Shown here: piece after piece, positions 26,168-34,013 of the stretch | How positions within the stretch are numbered: the first letter of the stretch is position 1 | Layout: each line of letters begins with the position of its first letter | Assembly: GCA_016284175.1 (NCBI GenBank) | Contig: JAEEOJ010000070.1 | Coordinates: 1 to 54,294, forward strand | Reading direction: 5' to 3' | DNA: 54,294 nucleotides | Source of the DNA: Lachnospiraceae bacterium | GTDB taxonomy: Bacteria; Bacillota; Clostridia; Lachnospirales; Lachnospiraceae | Program-made: the position numbers and the translations under genes | The notes under the pieces: generated by a model | What the model was told of the DNA's origin: nothing | The model's input: only the letters and a program-made list of their open reading frames with translations | Databases searched by the model: none

Positions 26168-26857
26168 ATGGAAGATAAGAAAGTATTAAGATTCAAATTT
26201 AAAAAGTACGGACCTATCGTTTATATCGGACACCTTGATATTATGCGCTTTTTTCAGAAAGCTATAAGACGAAGCGGTATAGATGCGGCTTATACGGAAG
26301 GATTTTCTCCTCATCTTAAGCTTAGTTTTGCCCAGCCTTTGAGTGTAGGCGTTGAAACTGACGGCGATTATTTTGATCTGGAAATGAACACGCTTCCGGA
26401 TTTAACTACATTGGTTGCCGAGATGAACAAACAATGCGTGGACGGTATCGAGATTATAAACGTTACACTGCTTAATGATGATGTCCCAAACGGTATGAGC
26501 AGTGTAAAAGCAGCCGATTATATTTATACCTTTGATTCTCTTGCGGATTCAAAAGAACTTTTAGATAAGTTTTTCTCGCAGGAAACTTATATTTTTGAAT
26601 ACATCAGAAAAGAAAAGACCAAAGTTAAAGATCTGATGGAAGATATATACGAATATAAGATTTTAAGTGATACCGAACTTCTTGTTAAAGTGAATTCTTC
26701 ATCTGCCGGAAACCTTAAGGCCGATGTTGTGATTGAAGCATTAGAAAAGTTTGGATTAAAGGCTAAATGTCTAAAATTTAAAAGATATGATCTTTATACA
26801 ACAGATTCGGATAATTCTTTTATGAGCTTAAAAGATCAGGGCGAAGTATATGATTAA
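26168..26857 (+). CDS. TIGR03936 family radical-SAM-associated protein (DUF2344)
   Basis: The 229-residue protein starts RFKFKKYGPIVYIGHLDIMR and continues AIRRSGIDAAYTEGFSPHLKLSFAQPLSVG, quoted here in parts, which is the hallmark of the TIGR03936/DUF2344 family. In other species it is fused to the radical-SAM protein encoded just upstream. It overlaps the downstream RNase gene by 8 bp, so it is tightly coupled. Function is unknown beyond that partnership. Confidence 0.9.
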   Translation: MEDKKVLRFKFKKYGPIVYIGHLDIMRFFQKAIRRSGIDAAYTEGFSPHLKLSFAQPLSVGVETDGDYFDLEMNTLPDLTTLVAEMNKQCVDGIEIINVTLLNDDVPNGMSSVKAADYIYTFDSLADSKELLDKFFSQETYIFEYIRKEKTKVKDLMEDIYEYKILSDTELLVKVNSSSAGNLKADVVIEALEKFGLKAKCLKFKRYDLYTTDSDNSFMSLKDQGEVYD

Positions 26858-27803
26858 ACCTTCAGTCAAAAACGAAGATGCAAAAAAATATGTGAATTCC
26901 TCAGGGCTTGAACTTGTTATCGTAAAAAAAGACGATAGCATTATTTATCTTGTTTTTGAGAACAAAGAACTGATCGATATTGAGTTTGATAAAGAGAATG
27001 AACTTCCGATTGGCACAAAATGTGTAGGTAAAGTTTCAAAAATCGCAAAAGATATAAATTCCGCTTATATATTGCTGCCTGATAAAAGTAAGGCTTTCCT
27101 TAAAAACATTTCAACCGACTTAAAATGCGAACAAAATATAGCGGTTGAAATAACCAGAGTATCTTCTAAAGGCAAACTCCCTTCAGTAAGTATAATTGAT
27201 GAAGACATTGAACACAGATCAGATTTGTCTGTAATAGAATATGGTCAAAAAACTTATGAAAAACTTCTCATAAGGTATAAATTTGACAGGATTTTGACCG
27301 ATATAGACAATATATTTAAAGAAATTAAAGAATTTATAAATTCGAGTAATGTCATTGATTTGTCCGAGGTTATTCTGTATAATGATTTAATGGTTTCGCT
27401 GAGTACTTTATATTCGGTGAGCGCCAGATTAAAAGAGGCAACTTCGAAGGTAATATGGCTTAAAAGCGGTGCAAATATTGTTATCGAGGAAACGAGCGCA
27501 TTTACTGTAATTGACGTTAATTCGGCCAAAAAAGATAACAAAAATACCAATTCTTATCTTGAGATAAACAAAGAAGCTGCCAGAGAAATATTCAGACAAA
27601 TGAATTTAAGGAATTTATCCGGTATTATACTGATAGATTTTATCAATCTTGAACGCGAAGAGTACAAAATTCTTTTGGATGAATTAAACGTTCTGGCAAA
27701 AACACAGAAATCGTTTACAAAAGTGGTTGACATAACTGCACTTGGAATCGCTGAAATTACACGCAAAAAAGAAGGCATTACATTAAGCGATATTGTTAAA
27801 TGA
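26850..27803 (+). CDS. rng: Short ribonuclease E/G family protein
   Basis: RNase E/G proteins cut single-stranded RNA in mRNA turnover and rRNA maturation. Visible are an S1-like RNA-binding domain (about 48-122, starting PIGTKCVGKVSKI) and the DNase I-like catalytic core with the metal-binding aspartates in TVIDVNSA and LIDFINL (around residues 220-270), plus LRNLSGII. At 317 residues it is far shorter than RNase G (about 490). The RNase H and 5'-sensor part is compressed, and the C-terminal zinc-link (CPxC) and small domain are absent. It precedes the rplU block as in many Firmicutes. The catalytic aspartates are kept, so it is probably active. Confidence 0.88.
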   Translation: MIKPSVKNEDAKKYVNSSGLELVIVKKDDSIIYLVFENKELIDIEFDKENELPIGTKCVGKVSKIAKDINSAYILLPDKSKAFLKNISTDLKCEQNIAVEITRVSSKGKLPSVSIIDEDIEHRSDLSVIEYGQKTYEKLLIRYKFDRILTDIDNIFKEIKEFINSSNVIDLSEVILYNDLMVSLSTLYSVSARLKEATSKVIWLKSGANIVIEETSAFTVIDVNSAKKDNKNTNSYLEINKEAAREIFRQMNLRNLSGIILIDFINLEREEYKILLDELNVLAKTQKSFTKVVDITALGIAEITRKKEGITLSDIVK

Positions 27804-27875
27804 TACCTATTTTTGCTTTTTTAGACACAATATATATAACTAAAAAATTAAAGTTTGCATAACTCAAAAAAGTTC

Positions 27876-27904
27876 TTGAATAAATATATAAAATTTGGTA
27901 ATAT
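27876..27904 (+). promoter_or_regulatory. Candidate promoter of the SHOCT-repeat gene
   Basis: TTGAAT (27876-27881), 17 bp, then TAATAT (27899-27904), which overlaps a TATAAT at 27902-27907 and is preceded by TGG. The leader to the start codon is about 110 nt and contains a small hairpin, AATCTAA-ttatg-TTAGATT (27933-27951), with a broken T-tract behind it. Confidence 0.42.
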
Positions 27905-28022
27905 AATTAAGTGATATAAGCGTTCAAGAGAGAATCTAATTATGTTAGATTTTATCTTTTTTCGCTTTTATAATAATTTTTCATGATTCCACGCTAAAGG
28001 GGAACGAAAGGGAGGTTAAGGA

Positions 28023-29723
28023 ATGGCAACTGCTCAGGTATTTTCTTGTAATTATAGCGGCAGCATCAAGAATAAGTTGCTTAAAGGCGGAGATAAGTTG
28101 TTCTTAAAGATTGAGGACACCAAGATTTCCGGAAAGGCTTTCATCTGTAACGAGGAAGGACGTAACGGATATATCGATAACTTCGAATATCCTATTAATG
28201 ATGTAAGAGAAGTATATAAGGGCGATTATCAGGGTGATGTAGCTCTTATTATGAATACACGTATAACCAGTTTGTACGGAACCAAAAAAGCTCAGACTAT
28301 TTTCCCTGCAATTAAGGATATCGATGTAGTAGTTGAGATCCTTGGCGAATTAAAGGAGAAGACAGCTGCAGCAGGCAGCGCAGGCGGAGCACCTAGAGCA
28401 GCTACAACACAGAGCCAGCCTATAGCTCGTCCCGTAGCTCCCACACCCAGCGCACACGCACCCGCAGCACAGGCTGTTCCTACAGCACCTGTACCTTCAG
28501 CAAGCCTCGATGCAAAGAGCATCAAGCAGGAAGTTACACAGAGTGTTGTTGTTAAGAAGGATTCCGGTATCGGCGGAAGCGATGCTATCGGTGGCGCACT
28601 TCTTAACAGAAAACCTGCAGAACCCATGAGAACTGCTTCCAATGCCGTAGGAAGCGCAGTTATGCAGAAGGGTTCACCTGCACCTGCTCCCGCTCAAGCT
28701 CCCGCACAGCCCGCTCCTCAGCAGCAGAAAAAGAATGATTCCGAAGATTTCCAGAAGAGAATGGAAAAACTTTACGTTCTCAAGGATTGCGGAATGTTAA
28801 CAGATAAAGAATTTGATGCAAAGAAACTTGAACTTGTTTCAGAACTTTGCGGAATGACAGACTTCAACGAAAAGGTTCAGAAGCTCGTTGTTCTTAAGGA
28901 ATGCGGAATGCTTTCCGAAAAAGAATTCGATTCCAGAAAAGTTGATATCATTAAAGAGTGCTGTTCAACAGATGTTGAAGACCTTGGCGAATACAAGAGA
29001 AACGTTGAGAGACTTCCTTATCTTAAACTCGGTGGCATGATTGATGAAGCTGAATTCATTGAGAAGAAGAACGGAGTACTTGCAGAAGTTGAGTATTCAG
29101 ATCTCGATCCCGATGAAATCACATTAAGAAAACTTGAAAGATGGCCCGTTCTTCGTGATGCTGAAATGCTTACAGAAGACGAATTCAAGATTAAAGTTCA
29201 GCAGTTAGTTGATCACATCGATGTTTCCGAATTCGACAGCATCGAATTACTCAGTGCTAAACTTAAAAAGTGGCCGCTTCTTGTACAGGCTAAACTCATT
29301 TCAGAAGGCGAATTCAAGAAGAAACAGAACGATGTTATCGATGCATTTACAAATGCTCCTTGGAACGATGTTCCCAGCTTCACAGTTGTTGTTGAAAGAC
29401 TTATGGCTCTCAAAGATTGTGAATGGCTTTCAGAACTTGACTTCCACTCAAAGAAAGTCGAGCTTCTCAGAAAGGTTGCTAATGTTGAAGATTACGTTAC
29501 CAAGGTTCAGCTTTACTTAGCACTTCCTCAGATCGGTCTTATTTCACAGGGCGACTTCGAAGTTAAGAAGCAGGAATTCGTTGATGAAATCTTTGCTCCC
29601 GGAAACGGATCTACAGAAGAGTTCCAGACAAAGGTTAAGAAACTCATGGATCTTGAAAAGACCGGAATGCTTTCAACAGATGAATTTACTAACTACAAGA
29701 TGAAGTTAATGAGTGAATTATAA
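28023..29723 (+). CDS. Protein with N-terminal PH-like domain and eight SHOCT-like repeats
   Basis: Residues 1-112 form a beta-rich domain ending in an amphipathic helix (IFPAIKDIDVVVEILGELKEK), resembling bacterial PH-like domains. Residues about 113-240 are a low-complexity Ala/Pro/Gln linker. From residue 243 to the end are eight repeats of about 40 residues with the pattern xxKxxKLxxLKxxGMLxxxEFxxKKxxLxxE, for example FQKRMEKLYVLKDCGMLTDK. This is the SHOCT signature (LxxLKxLxDxGxITxEEFxxxK). SHOCT normally occurs once or twice at a C-terminus. There is no signal peptide or membrane helix. The gene stands alone between its own promoter and terminator with a strong AAGGGAGG ribosome-binding site. 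Function unknown; an oligomerising scaffold is an inference. Confidence 0.8.
   Translation: MATAQVFSCNYSGSIKNKLLKGGDKLFLKIEDTKISGKAFICNEEGRNGYIDNFEYPINDVREVYKGDYQGDVALIMNTRITSLYGTKKAQTIFPAIKDIDVVVEILGELKEKTAAAGSAGGAPRAATTQSQPIARPVAPTPSAHAPAAQAVPTAPVPSASLDAKSIKQEVTQSVVVKKDSGIGGSDAIGGALLNRKPAEPMRTASNAVGSAVMQKGSPAPAPAQAPAQPAPQQQKKNDSEDFQKRMEKLYVLKDCGMLTDKEFDAKKLELVSELCGMTDFNEKVQKLVVLKECGMLSEKEFDSRKVDIIKECCSTDVEDLGEYKRNVERLPYLKLGGMIDEAEFIEKKNGVLAEVEYSDLDPDEITLRKLERWPVLRDAEMLTEDEFKIKVQQLVDHIDVSEFDSIELLSAKLKKWPLLVQAKLISEGEFKKKQNDVIDAFTNAPWNDVPSFTVVVERLMALKDCEWLSELDFHSKKVELLRKVANVEDYVTKVQLYLALPQIGLISQGDFEVKKQEFVDEIFAPGNGSTEEFQTKVKKLMDLEKTGMLSTDEFTNYKMKLMSEL
28749..29720 (+). repeat. Eight tandem SHOCT-like protein repeats
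   Basis: Repeat starts by residue motif: FQKRMEKLYVLKDCGML, FNEKVQKLVVLKECGML, YKRNVERLPYLKLGGMI, LRKLERWPVLRDAEML, LSAKLKKWPLLVQAKLI, FTVVVERLMALKDCEWL, YVTKVQLYLALPQIGLI and FQTKVKKLMDLEKTGML. Each is followed by an acidic turn and an EF/DF-x2-KK helix. Spacing is about 38-48 residues. The units diverge at the nucleotide level, so the expansion is not recent. Confidence 0.75.
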
Positions 29724-29728
29724 AATAA

Positions 29729-29758
29729 AAAAAGACCTGCAAATGCGGGTCTTTTTTT
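29729..29758 (+). terminator. Terminator after the SHOCT-repeat gene
   Basis: GACCTGC-aaat-GCGGGTC, flanked by an A-run and followed by seven Ts. Confidence 0.87.
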
Positions 29759-29784
29759 ATGCCATATATTTTAATATTTTATTG

Positions 29785-29813
29785 TTGACATAAGAAACAA
29801 AATCACTTATTAT
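29785..29813 (+). promoter_or_regulatory. Sigma-A promoter of rplU
   Basis: A consensus TTGACA (29785-29790), 17 bp, then TATTAT (29808-29813). Transcription should start near 29820. Confidence 0.75.
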
Positions 29814-29819
29814 ATTAGA

Positions 29820-29894
29820 GTATGCCGCATAACGAGGTAAAAGAGGCAACTATGCCCACCACAGTTAGCGAGATTGTTAATAAGGAGGTGCCTT
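29820..29894 (+). ncRNA. Probable L21 (rplU) mRNA leader
   Basis: The 75-nt leader has competing short pairings: GGCA-acta-TGCC, an overlapping AACT...AGTT, and an upstream TGCC that could pair with the same GGCA. At its end TAAGG-aggtg-CCTTA (29881-29895) places the ribosome-binding site in a small hairpin that reaches the start codon. Firmicutes are known to have L21 leader RNAs for autogenous control; assignment to that class is by position and appearance only. Confidence 0.5.
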
Positions 29895-30200
29895 ATGTAC
29901 GCTATTATTGCAACAGGAGGTAAGCAGTACAAGGTTTCTGAAGGCGATGTGATCAACGTTGAGAAGATCGAAGCTGAAGTAAACGATACTGTTACTTTTG
30001 ATGACGTTCTTGCAATCAGCGATTCATCATTCAAAGCTGGTGATGACTGCGCTAACAGCACTGTTTCTGCTACAGTTCTTGAGCAGGGCAGAGGTAAGAA
30101 GGTTATAGTATACAAGTACAAGAGAAAATCCGGTTATCATAAGAAAAACGGACACAGACAGTACTTTACAAAAGTTAAAATCGACAAGATTAATGCTTAA
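29895..30200 (+). CDS. rplU: 50S ribosomal protein bL21
   Basis: bL21 binds 23S rRNA in the large subunit. The true start is ATG 29895 (MYAIIATGGKQYKV), because AAGGAGGTG lies just upstream and L21 proteins begin this way; an in-frame ATG at 29874 would add seven non-conserved residues and has no ribosome-binding site. The C-terminal KRKSGYHKKNGHRQ motif is typical. It is followed by prp and rpmA, the conserved rplU-prp-rpmA order of Firmicutes. Confidence 0.97.
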   Translation: MYAIIATGGKQYKVSEGDVINVEKIEAEVNDTVTFDDVLAISDSSFKAGDDCANSTVSATVLEQGRGKKVIVYKYKRKSGYHKKNGHRQYFTKVKIDKINA

Positions 30201-30202
30201 TT

Positions 30203-30523
30203 ATGGTATCTGTTATTATTTACAAGAAAAACGGTTCATATTACAGAGTTGAATGTTCTGGTCATGCAGGAGATGCTCCTGAAGGAGAGAACATTTTATG
30301 CGCAGCAATTTCAGCACTGGTTGTAAATTGCTTCAACTCTGTCGAGCGTTTTACCGAAGATTTTGTTTCATCGGAAACAAGCAAAGACGGTATAACAAGT
30401 TTACAATTAAAAGAGAATATTTCTCATGACACAGAACTTCTTGTAAAATCTTTGGAATTAGGATTAGATGCGATTTCAAAGGATAACGGAAAATATTTGA
30501 AAATTTCGGTTAAGGAGGTATAA
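30203..30523 (+). CDS. prp: Ribosomal-processing cysteine protease Prp
   Basis: Prp removes the N-terminal extension from pre-L27 in Firmicutes. The 106-residue protein has the catalytic His21 in [10 protein letters not shown] and Cys33 in [10 protein letters not shown]. It starts 2 bp after rplU and lies 4 bp before rpmA, whose product carries the matching cleavage site. Confidence 0.95.
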   Translation: MVSVIIYKKNGSYYRVECSGHAGDAPEGENILCAAISALVVNCFNSVERFTEDFVSSETSKDGITSLQLKENISHDTELLVKSLELGLDAISKDNGKYLKISVKEV

Positions 30524-30527
30524 ACCT

Positions 30528-30812
30528 ATGCTGCAGATGAATCTTCAATTATTTGCACACAAAAAAGGTGTTGGTTCTACTAAGAACGGCAGAGATTCAG
30601 AATCTAAGCGTTTAGGAGCTAAAAGAGCTGACGGTCAGTTTGTTAAGGCCGGCAATATCTTATATAGACAGCGTGGTACCAAAATTCATCCCGGTGTGAA
30701 TGTAGGTATCGGCGGAGATGATACATTATATGCCAAAGTTGACGGAGTATTACGTTTCGAGCGTAAGGGCCGCGACAAGAAGCAGGCAAGTGTATATCCG
30801 GTAGAACAGTAA
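30528..30812 (+). CDS. rpmA: 50S ribosomal protein bL27 (with cleavable N-terminus)
   Basis: bL27 reaches the peptidyl-transferase centre with its N-terminus. Here the start [17 protein letters not shown] shows the Firmicutes-specific ten-residue extension, with the Prp cleavage point after Ala10. The rest ([28 protein letters not shown]) is typical. The only deviation from the usual NLQFFA motif is Leu for the first Phe. Confidence 0.97.
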   Translation: MLQMNLQLFAHKKGVGSTKNGRDSESKRLGAKRADGQFVKAGNILYRQRGTKIHPGVNVGIGGDDTLYAKVDGVLRFERKGRDKKQASVYPVEQ

Positions 30813-30819
30813 TTATCAA

Positions 30820-30852
30820 ACGCCTCAAGAATTAACTTGAGGCGTATTTTTT
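30820..30852 (+). terminator. Terminator or attenuator between rpmA and obg
   Basis: A perfect 10-bp stem ACGCCTCAAG / CTTGAGGCGT with a 6-nt loop and T-run lies 8 bp after rpmA and 11 bp before obg. Since no separate promoter is visible before obg, it probably lowers obg expression relative to the ribosomal genes instead of stopping all transcripts. Confidence 0.85.
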
Positions 30853-30863
30853 AGGAGAAATTT

Positions 30864-32192
30864 ATGTTTGCTGACAGAGCAAAAATATACATAAGAAGCG
30901 GTAAGGGCGGAGACGGCCATGTTTCTTTTAGGAGAGAGAAATATGTTCCCGACGGTGGTCCTGACGGCGGAGACGGTGGAGACGGCGGAAGTGTTTATTT
31001 CGTGGTAGACGATGGAATGAACACTTTGGCTGATTATCGTCATGTCAGAAAATACAAAGCTGAGGATGGTGAACCTGGCGGTAAAAGAAACTGCAAGGGT
31101 AAAAGCGGAGACGATATTTATCTTAAAGTTCCCAAAGGTACAGTAATTAAGGAACTTAATTCAGGTAAAGTTATAGTAGATATGTCAGGCGATATCAAGG
31201 AATTTAAGATCCTTAAAGGAGGCAGAGGCGGCAACGGTAACCAGCATTATGCCACAAGTACAATGCAGGCTCCAAAGTACGCTCAGCCCGGTCAGCCTGC
31301 AAGAGAACTTGATTTATATCTTGAATTAAAAGTTATCGCAGATGTAGGACTTATCGGTTTTCCCAATGTAGGAAAATCCACTTTAATATCCAGCTGTACG
31401 AATGCAAAACCTGAAATAGCAAACTATCATTTCACAACATTATCTCCTCATTTGGGAGTGGTTGATTTGGATGGTGCATCATTTGTAATGGCTGATATTC
31501 CCGGAATTATTGAAGGTGCAAGCGAAGGAGTCGGCTTAGGTTTCGACTTCTTAAGACATATAGAAAGAACTAAAGTATTTATTCACGTTGTGGATGCTTC
31601 AGGCTCCGAAGGCAGAGATCCTTTGGATGATATTGAAAAGATTCACGCCGAACTTGAAAAATACAATCCCGATTTATTAAAAAGACCTATTGTAATTGCT
31701 GCAAATAAGATTGATATTATTAATAATGAACCTTCGGATATTGATGATGACGGTAATTTTATTTACCCCGAAGAGCATTATAATGTTCAGAGAATAAAAG
31801 ACAAATATGAACCTTTGGGATTCAAAGTATTCCCTATCAGTTCTTATACAAAAGCAGGCGTTAAAGAATTACTTTATTATGTCTCAGACGTGCTTAATTC
31901 GCTCGATAAGACGCCTGTTGTATTTGAGCAGGAATTTGACCCTGAAATGCATATGCCTGTATCTGACGAGCCTTATACTGTTTCATTTGACCATTCTGCA
32001 AATGAATTTGTAGTAGAAGGTCCGAGAATCGAGAAAATGCTCGGTTATACCAATCTTGACAGCGAAAAAGGTTTTGCTTTCTTCCAGAACTTCCTTAAGG
32101 ATAATGGTATCTTAGACGAACTTGAAGCTTTAGGAATCAAAGAAGGCGATACTGTAAGAATCTACGGATTCAGTTTTGAGTACTTCAAATAA
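30864..32192 (+). CDS. obg: GTPase Obg/CgtA
   Basis: Obg is an essential GTPase of 50S assembly and stress signalling. The glycine-rich Obg fold (1-158) begins FADRAKIYIRSGKGGDGHVS and has GGPDGGDGGDGGS. The G domain carries the P-loop GFPNVGKST, the G3 motif DIPGIIEGA and the NKID motif. A C-terminal OCT domain (about 350-430) ends GDTVRIYGFSFEYF. At 442 residues it is the typical long Firmicutes form. Confidence 0.97.
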   Translation: MFADRAKIYIRSGKGGDGHVSFRREKYVPDGGPDGGDGGDGGSVYFVVDDGMNTLADYRHVRKYKAEDGEPGGKRNCKGKSGDDIYLKVPKGTVIKELNSGKVIVDMSGDIKEFKILKGGRGGNGNQHYATSTMQAPKYAQPGQPARELDLYLELKVIADVGLIGFPNVGKSTLISSCTNAKPEIANYHFTTLSPHLGVVDLDGASFVMADIPGIIEGASEGVGLGFDFLRHIERTKVFIHVVDASGSEGRDPLDDIEKIHAELEKYNPDLLKRPIVIAANKIDIINNEPSDIDDDGNFIYPEEHYNVQRIKDKYEPLGFKVFPISSYTKAGVKELLYYVSDVLNSLDKTPVVFEQEFDPEMHMPVSDEPYTVSFDHSANEFVVEGPRIEKMLGYTNLDSEKGFAFFQNFLKDNGILDELEALGIKEGDTVRIYGFSFEYFK

Positions 32193-32203
32193 AAGGAGAT
32201 ATT

Positions 32204-32509
32204 ATGACTAGCAAACAAAGAGCATATTTAAAATCTCTTGCAAATAATCTTGAACCTTTATTTATGGTAGGCAAATCAAGCCTTACTCCTGAGTTTAATG
32301 AAGCGGTTCTTGAAGCTTTTAATACACATGAACTTATTAAATTAAGCGTCTTAAAGAATTGTCCCGATGATCCCAAGGAACTCGGAATTACTATAGCAGA
32401 AAGAACTCATTCAGAACTTGTTCAGGTTATCGGTAAGAAATTCATTTTATACAAACCTTTTAAGGATAATCCTGTAATTATTCTTCCCAAAGAAAGAAAA
32501 GAAGATTAA
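32204..32509 (+). CDS. yhbY: Ribosome assembly RNA-binding protein YhbY (CRM domain)
   Basis: The 101-residue CRM-domain protein begins MTSKQRAYLKSLANNLEPLF and has the GKSSLTPEF segment replacing the canonical GKxGl loop, followed by AFNTHELIKLSV. YhbY binds pre-50S particles. It lies 12 bp after obg and 9 bp before nadD-yqeK; yhbY-nadD-yqeK is a conserved cluster. Confidence 0.93.
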   Translation: MTSKQRAYLKSLANNLEPLFMVGKSSLTPEFNEAVLEAFNTHELIKLSVLKNCPDDPKELGITIAERTHSELVQVIGKKFILYKPFKDNPVIILPKERKED

Positions 32510-32518
32510 TCTGTAGAT

Positions 32519-33688
32519 ATGAAGATATGTATTTCCGGCGGTACTTTTGACCCCATTCACAACGGACATATAGAGATTGCTAAAATTGCCTTGTCACAGT
32601 TTGAGCTGGACAAGGTTATTTTCATGCCCACCGGCAATTCATATATGAAGAGCGATGTAACGCCTTCAATTCATCGTTACAATATGCTTAAACTTGCCAT
32701 TGAAGGAATAGACAAGTTTGAAATAAGCGATCTTGAAATTAAAAGAGCAGGATATACGTATACTAAAGATACCGTAGCTTATTTTAAAGAGAATTATCCT
32801 GATGATGAGCTTTTTTTCCTAATAGGAACGGATACTCTTTTTATGCTTGAAAAATGGTATGAGCCTGAGTATCTTTTCAATAATCTTATCTTTATTGTTG
32901 CTAAAAGAGGCGATGCAGACAGCGTTGCGAAAGCTAACGAATTAAAAGAAAAATATAATGCGGATATCCGCTTCATGCATAATGATGTAATAGATATTTC
33001 TTCGACTGAAATACGCGATGAATTCGAAAATAACAGTTACGAGGAATTCAAAAACATATACTTCGATAAGAATGTTTTTGAATACATAAAAGAGAATCAT
33101 CTTTATAAAGAAATGACTGATGCCGAAATGATTATGCAGCTCTCCAAAGAGCTTAAAGATTCCAGATTAATGCATACATTCGGCGTAATAGATACAGCTT
33201 CGGCTTTAGCCAAAGCATATCAGGCAGACATAAAGAAATGCGAAAAAGCAGCTCTATTACATGACTGCGCAAAGTATATGCCGTTAGATGAAATGATAGC
33301 TATCTGCGAGCGAAATTTCATTGAATTAAATGAACTGGAAAAGAAGAAAAATTCACTTCTTCATGCAAAAGCGGGTGCATGTCTTGCATATGAGAAATAC
33401 GGCATAAAAGACAAAGAAATCTTAGACGCGATTAAATATCATACAACCGGAAGACCGGATATGTCTTTAATCGAAAAGATTATTTTTGTCTCGGATTTCA
33501 TTGAACCTGGGAGAACACACTCTGAGAAGCTTCCCATGTATCGCATGATAGCAATGGCTGATATAAACCTTGTCTGTATGAATATCCTAAAAGATACTCT
33601 CGATTATCTCGAATCATTGAATGAGGAAATTGATCCTCTTACAAAAGAAACATATTCTTTTTATAAAAAGCTGATTTCAGAAAGATAA
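32519..33688 (+). CDS. NadD-YqeK fusion: NaMN adenylyltransferase and HD-domain Ap4A hydrolase
   Basis: Residues 1-198 are NadD, which makes deamido-NAD from nicotinate mononucleotide and ATP: ISGGTFDPIHNGHIEIA at the start and SSTEIRDEF near the end. Residues 199-389 are YqeK, an HD-domain hydrolase of Ap4A-type dinucleotides: LMHTFGVIDTA, then the HD motif LLHDCAKYMPL and KYHTTGRPDMS. In Bacillus these are separate adjacent genes; here they are one frame. Met199 has no ribosome-binding site, so the product is probably a single protein. The next gene of the usual cluster, rsfS, is absent downstream. Confidence 0.92.
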   Translation: MKICISGGTFDPIHNGHIEIAKIALSQFELDKVIFMPTGNSYMKSDVTPSIHRYNMLKLAIEGIDKFEISDLEIKRAGYTYTKDTVAYFKENYPDDELFFLIGTDTLFMLEKWYEPEYLFNNLIFIVAKRGDADSVAKANELKEKYNADIRFMHNDVIDISSTEIRDEFENNSYEEFKNIYFDKNVFEYIKENHLYKEMTDAEMIMQLSKELKDSRLMHTFGVIDTASALAKAYQADIKKCEKAALLHDCAKYMPLDEMIAICERNFIELNELEKKKNSLLHAKAGACLAYEKYGIKDKEILDAIKYHTTGRPDMSLIEKIIFVSDFIEPGRTHSEKLPMYRMIAMADINLVCMNILKDTLDYLESLNEEIDPLTKETYSFYKKLISER

Positions 33689-33835
33689 AAAGTTGAAAAA
33701 TATAACTCATAATTATTACTTGAATCTCATAACAATATATTATTAGTTCATACAATATAATTGATTAATTTATAAATAAAATATAAAATAAATATTAAGA
33801 AGAGGGACAAACCTTCCGATATAAAATATAGAATT

Positions 33836-33906
33836 AAACATTTGGCAAAGCCGGAGAAATCCAGTGACGCAAAGCTATAGGGCCTTTAAAATGGTAGCCA
33901 GTTGCA
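33836..33906 (+). ncRNA. Cyclic di-GMP-I (GEMM-I) riboswitch
   Basis: The sequence reads GGCAAAGCC, then a CCGGA-gaaa-TCCaG arm capped by a GNRA tetraloop, GTGACGCAAAGC, and TATAGGGCC...GGTAGCC, the conserved order of the GEMM-I motif with its GACGCAAAGC core. A P1 stem is possible between ACATTTGG (33838-33845) and CCAGTTG (33898-33904). It lies in a 325-bp gap between nadD-yqeK and the prepilin gene, followed by a terminator. The class call is by consensus pattern. Confidence 0.9.
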
Positions 33907-33914
33907 ATTTTTCC

Positions 33915-33942
33915 GCTTTGTATTTTATACAAAGCTTTTTTT
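33915..33942 (+). terminator. Riboswitch expression-platform terminator
   Basis: A perfect GCTTTGTAT-ttt-ATACAAAGC stem-loop with seven Ts lies 9 bp after the riboswitch. A 9-nt inverted repeat, GTTGCAATT (33901-33909) and AATTGCAAC (33953-33961), flanks it. The first copy overlaps the aptamer P1 strand, so ligand binding could change folding around the terminator. Whether c-di-GMP turns the gene on or off is not decidable from sequence. Confidence 0.88.
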
Positions 33943-34013
33943 ATTTTATAAGAATTGCAACATCTTACATTGTATAATTTTTTCCTAATAATTTTGGAAG
34001 AGCAGGTGATAAT

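Noticed and set aside
29874-29894. Upstream ATG as the rplU start
   Set aside because: It adds seven non-conserved residues and lacks a ribosome-binding site, while the ATG at 29895 gives the conserved L21 start behind AAGGAGGTG.
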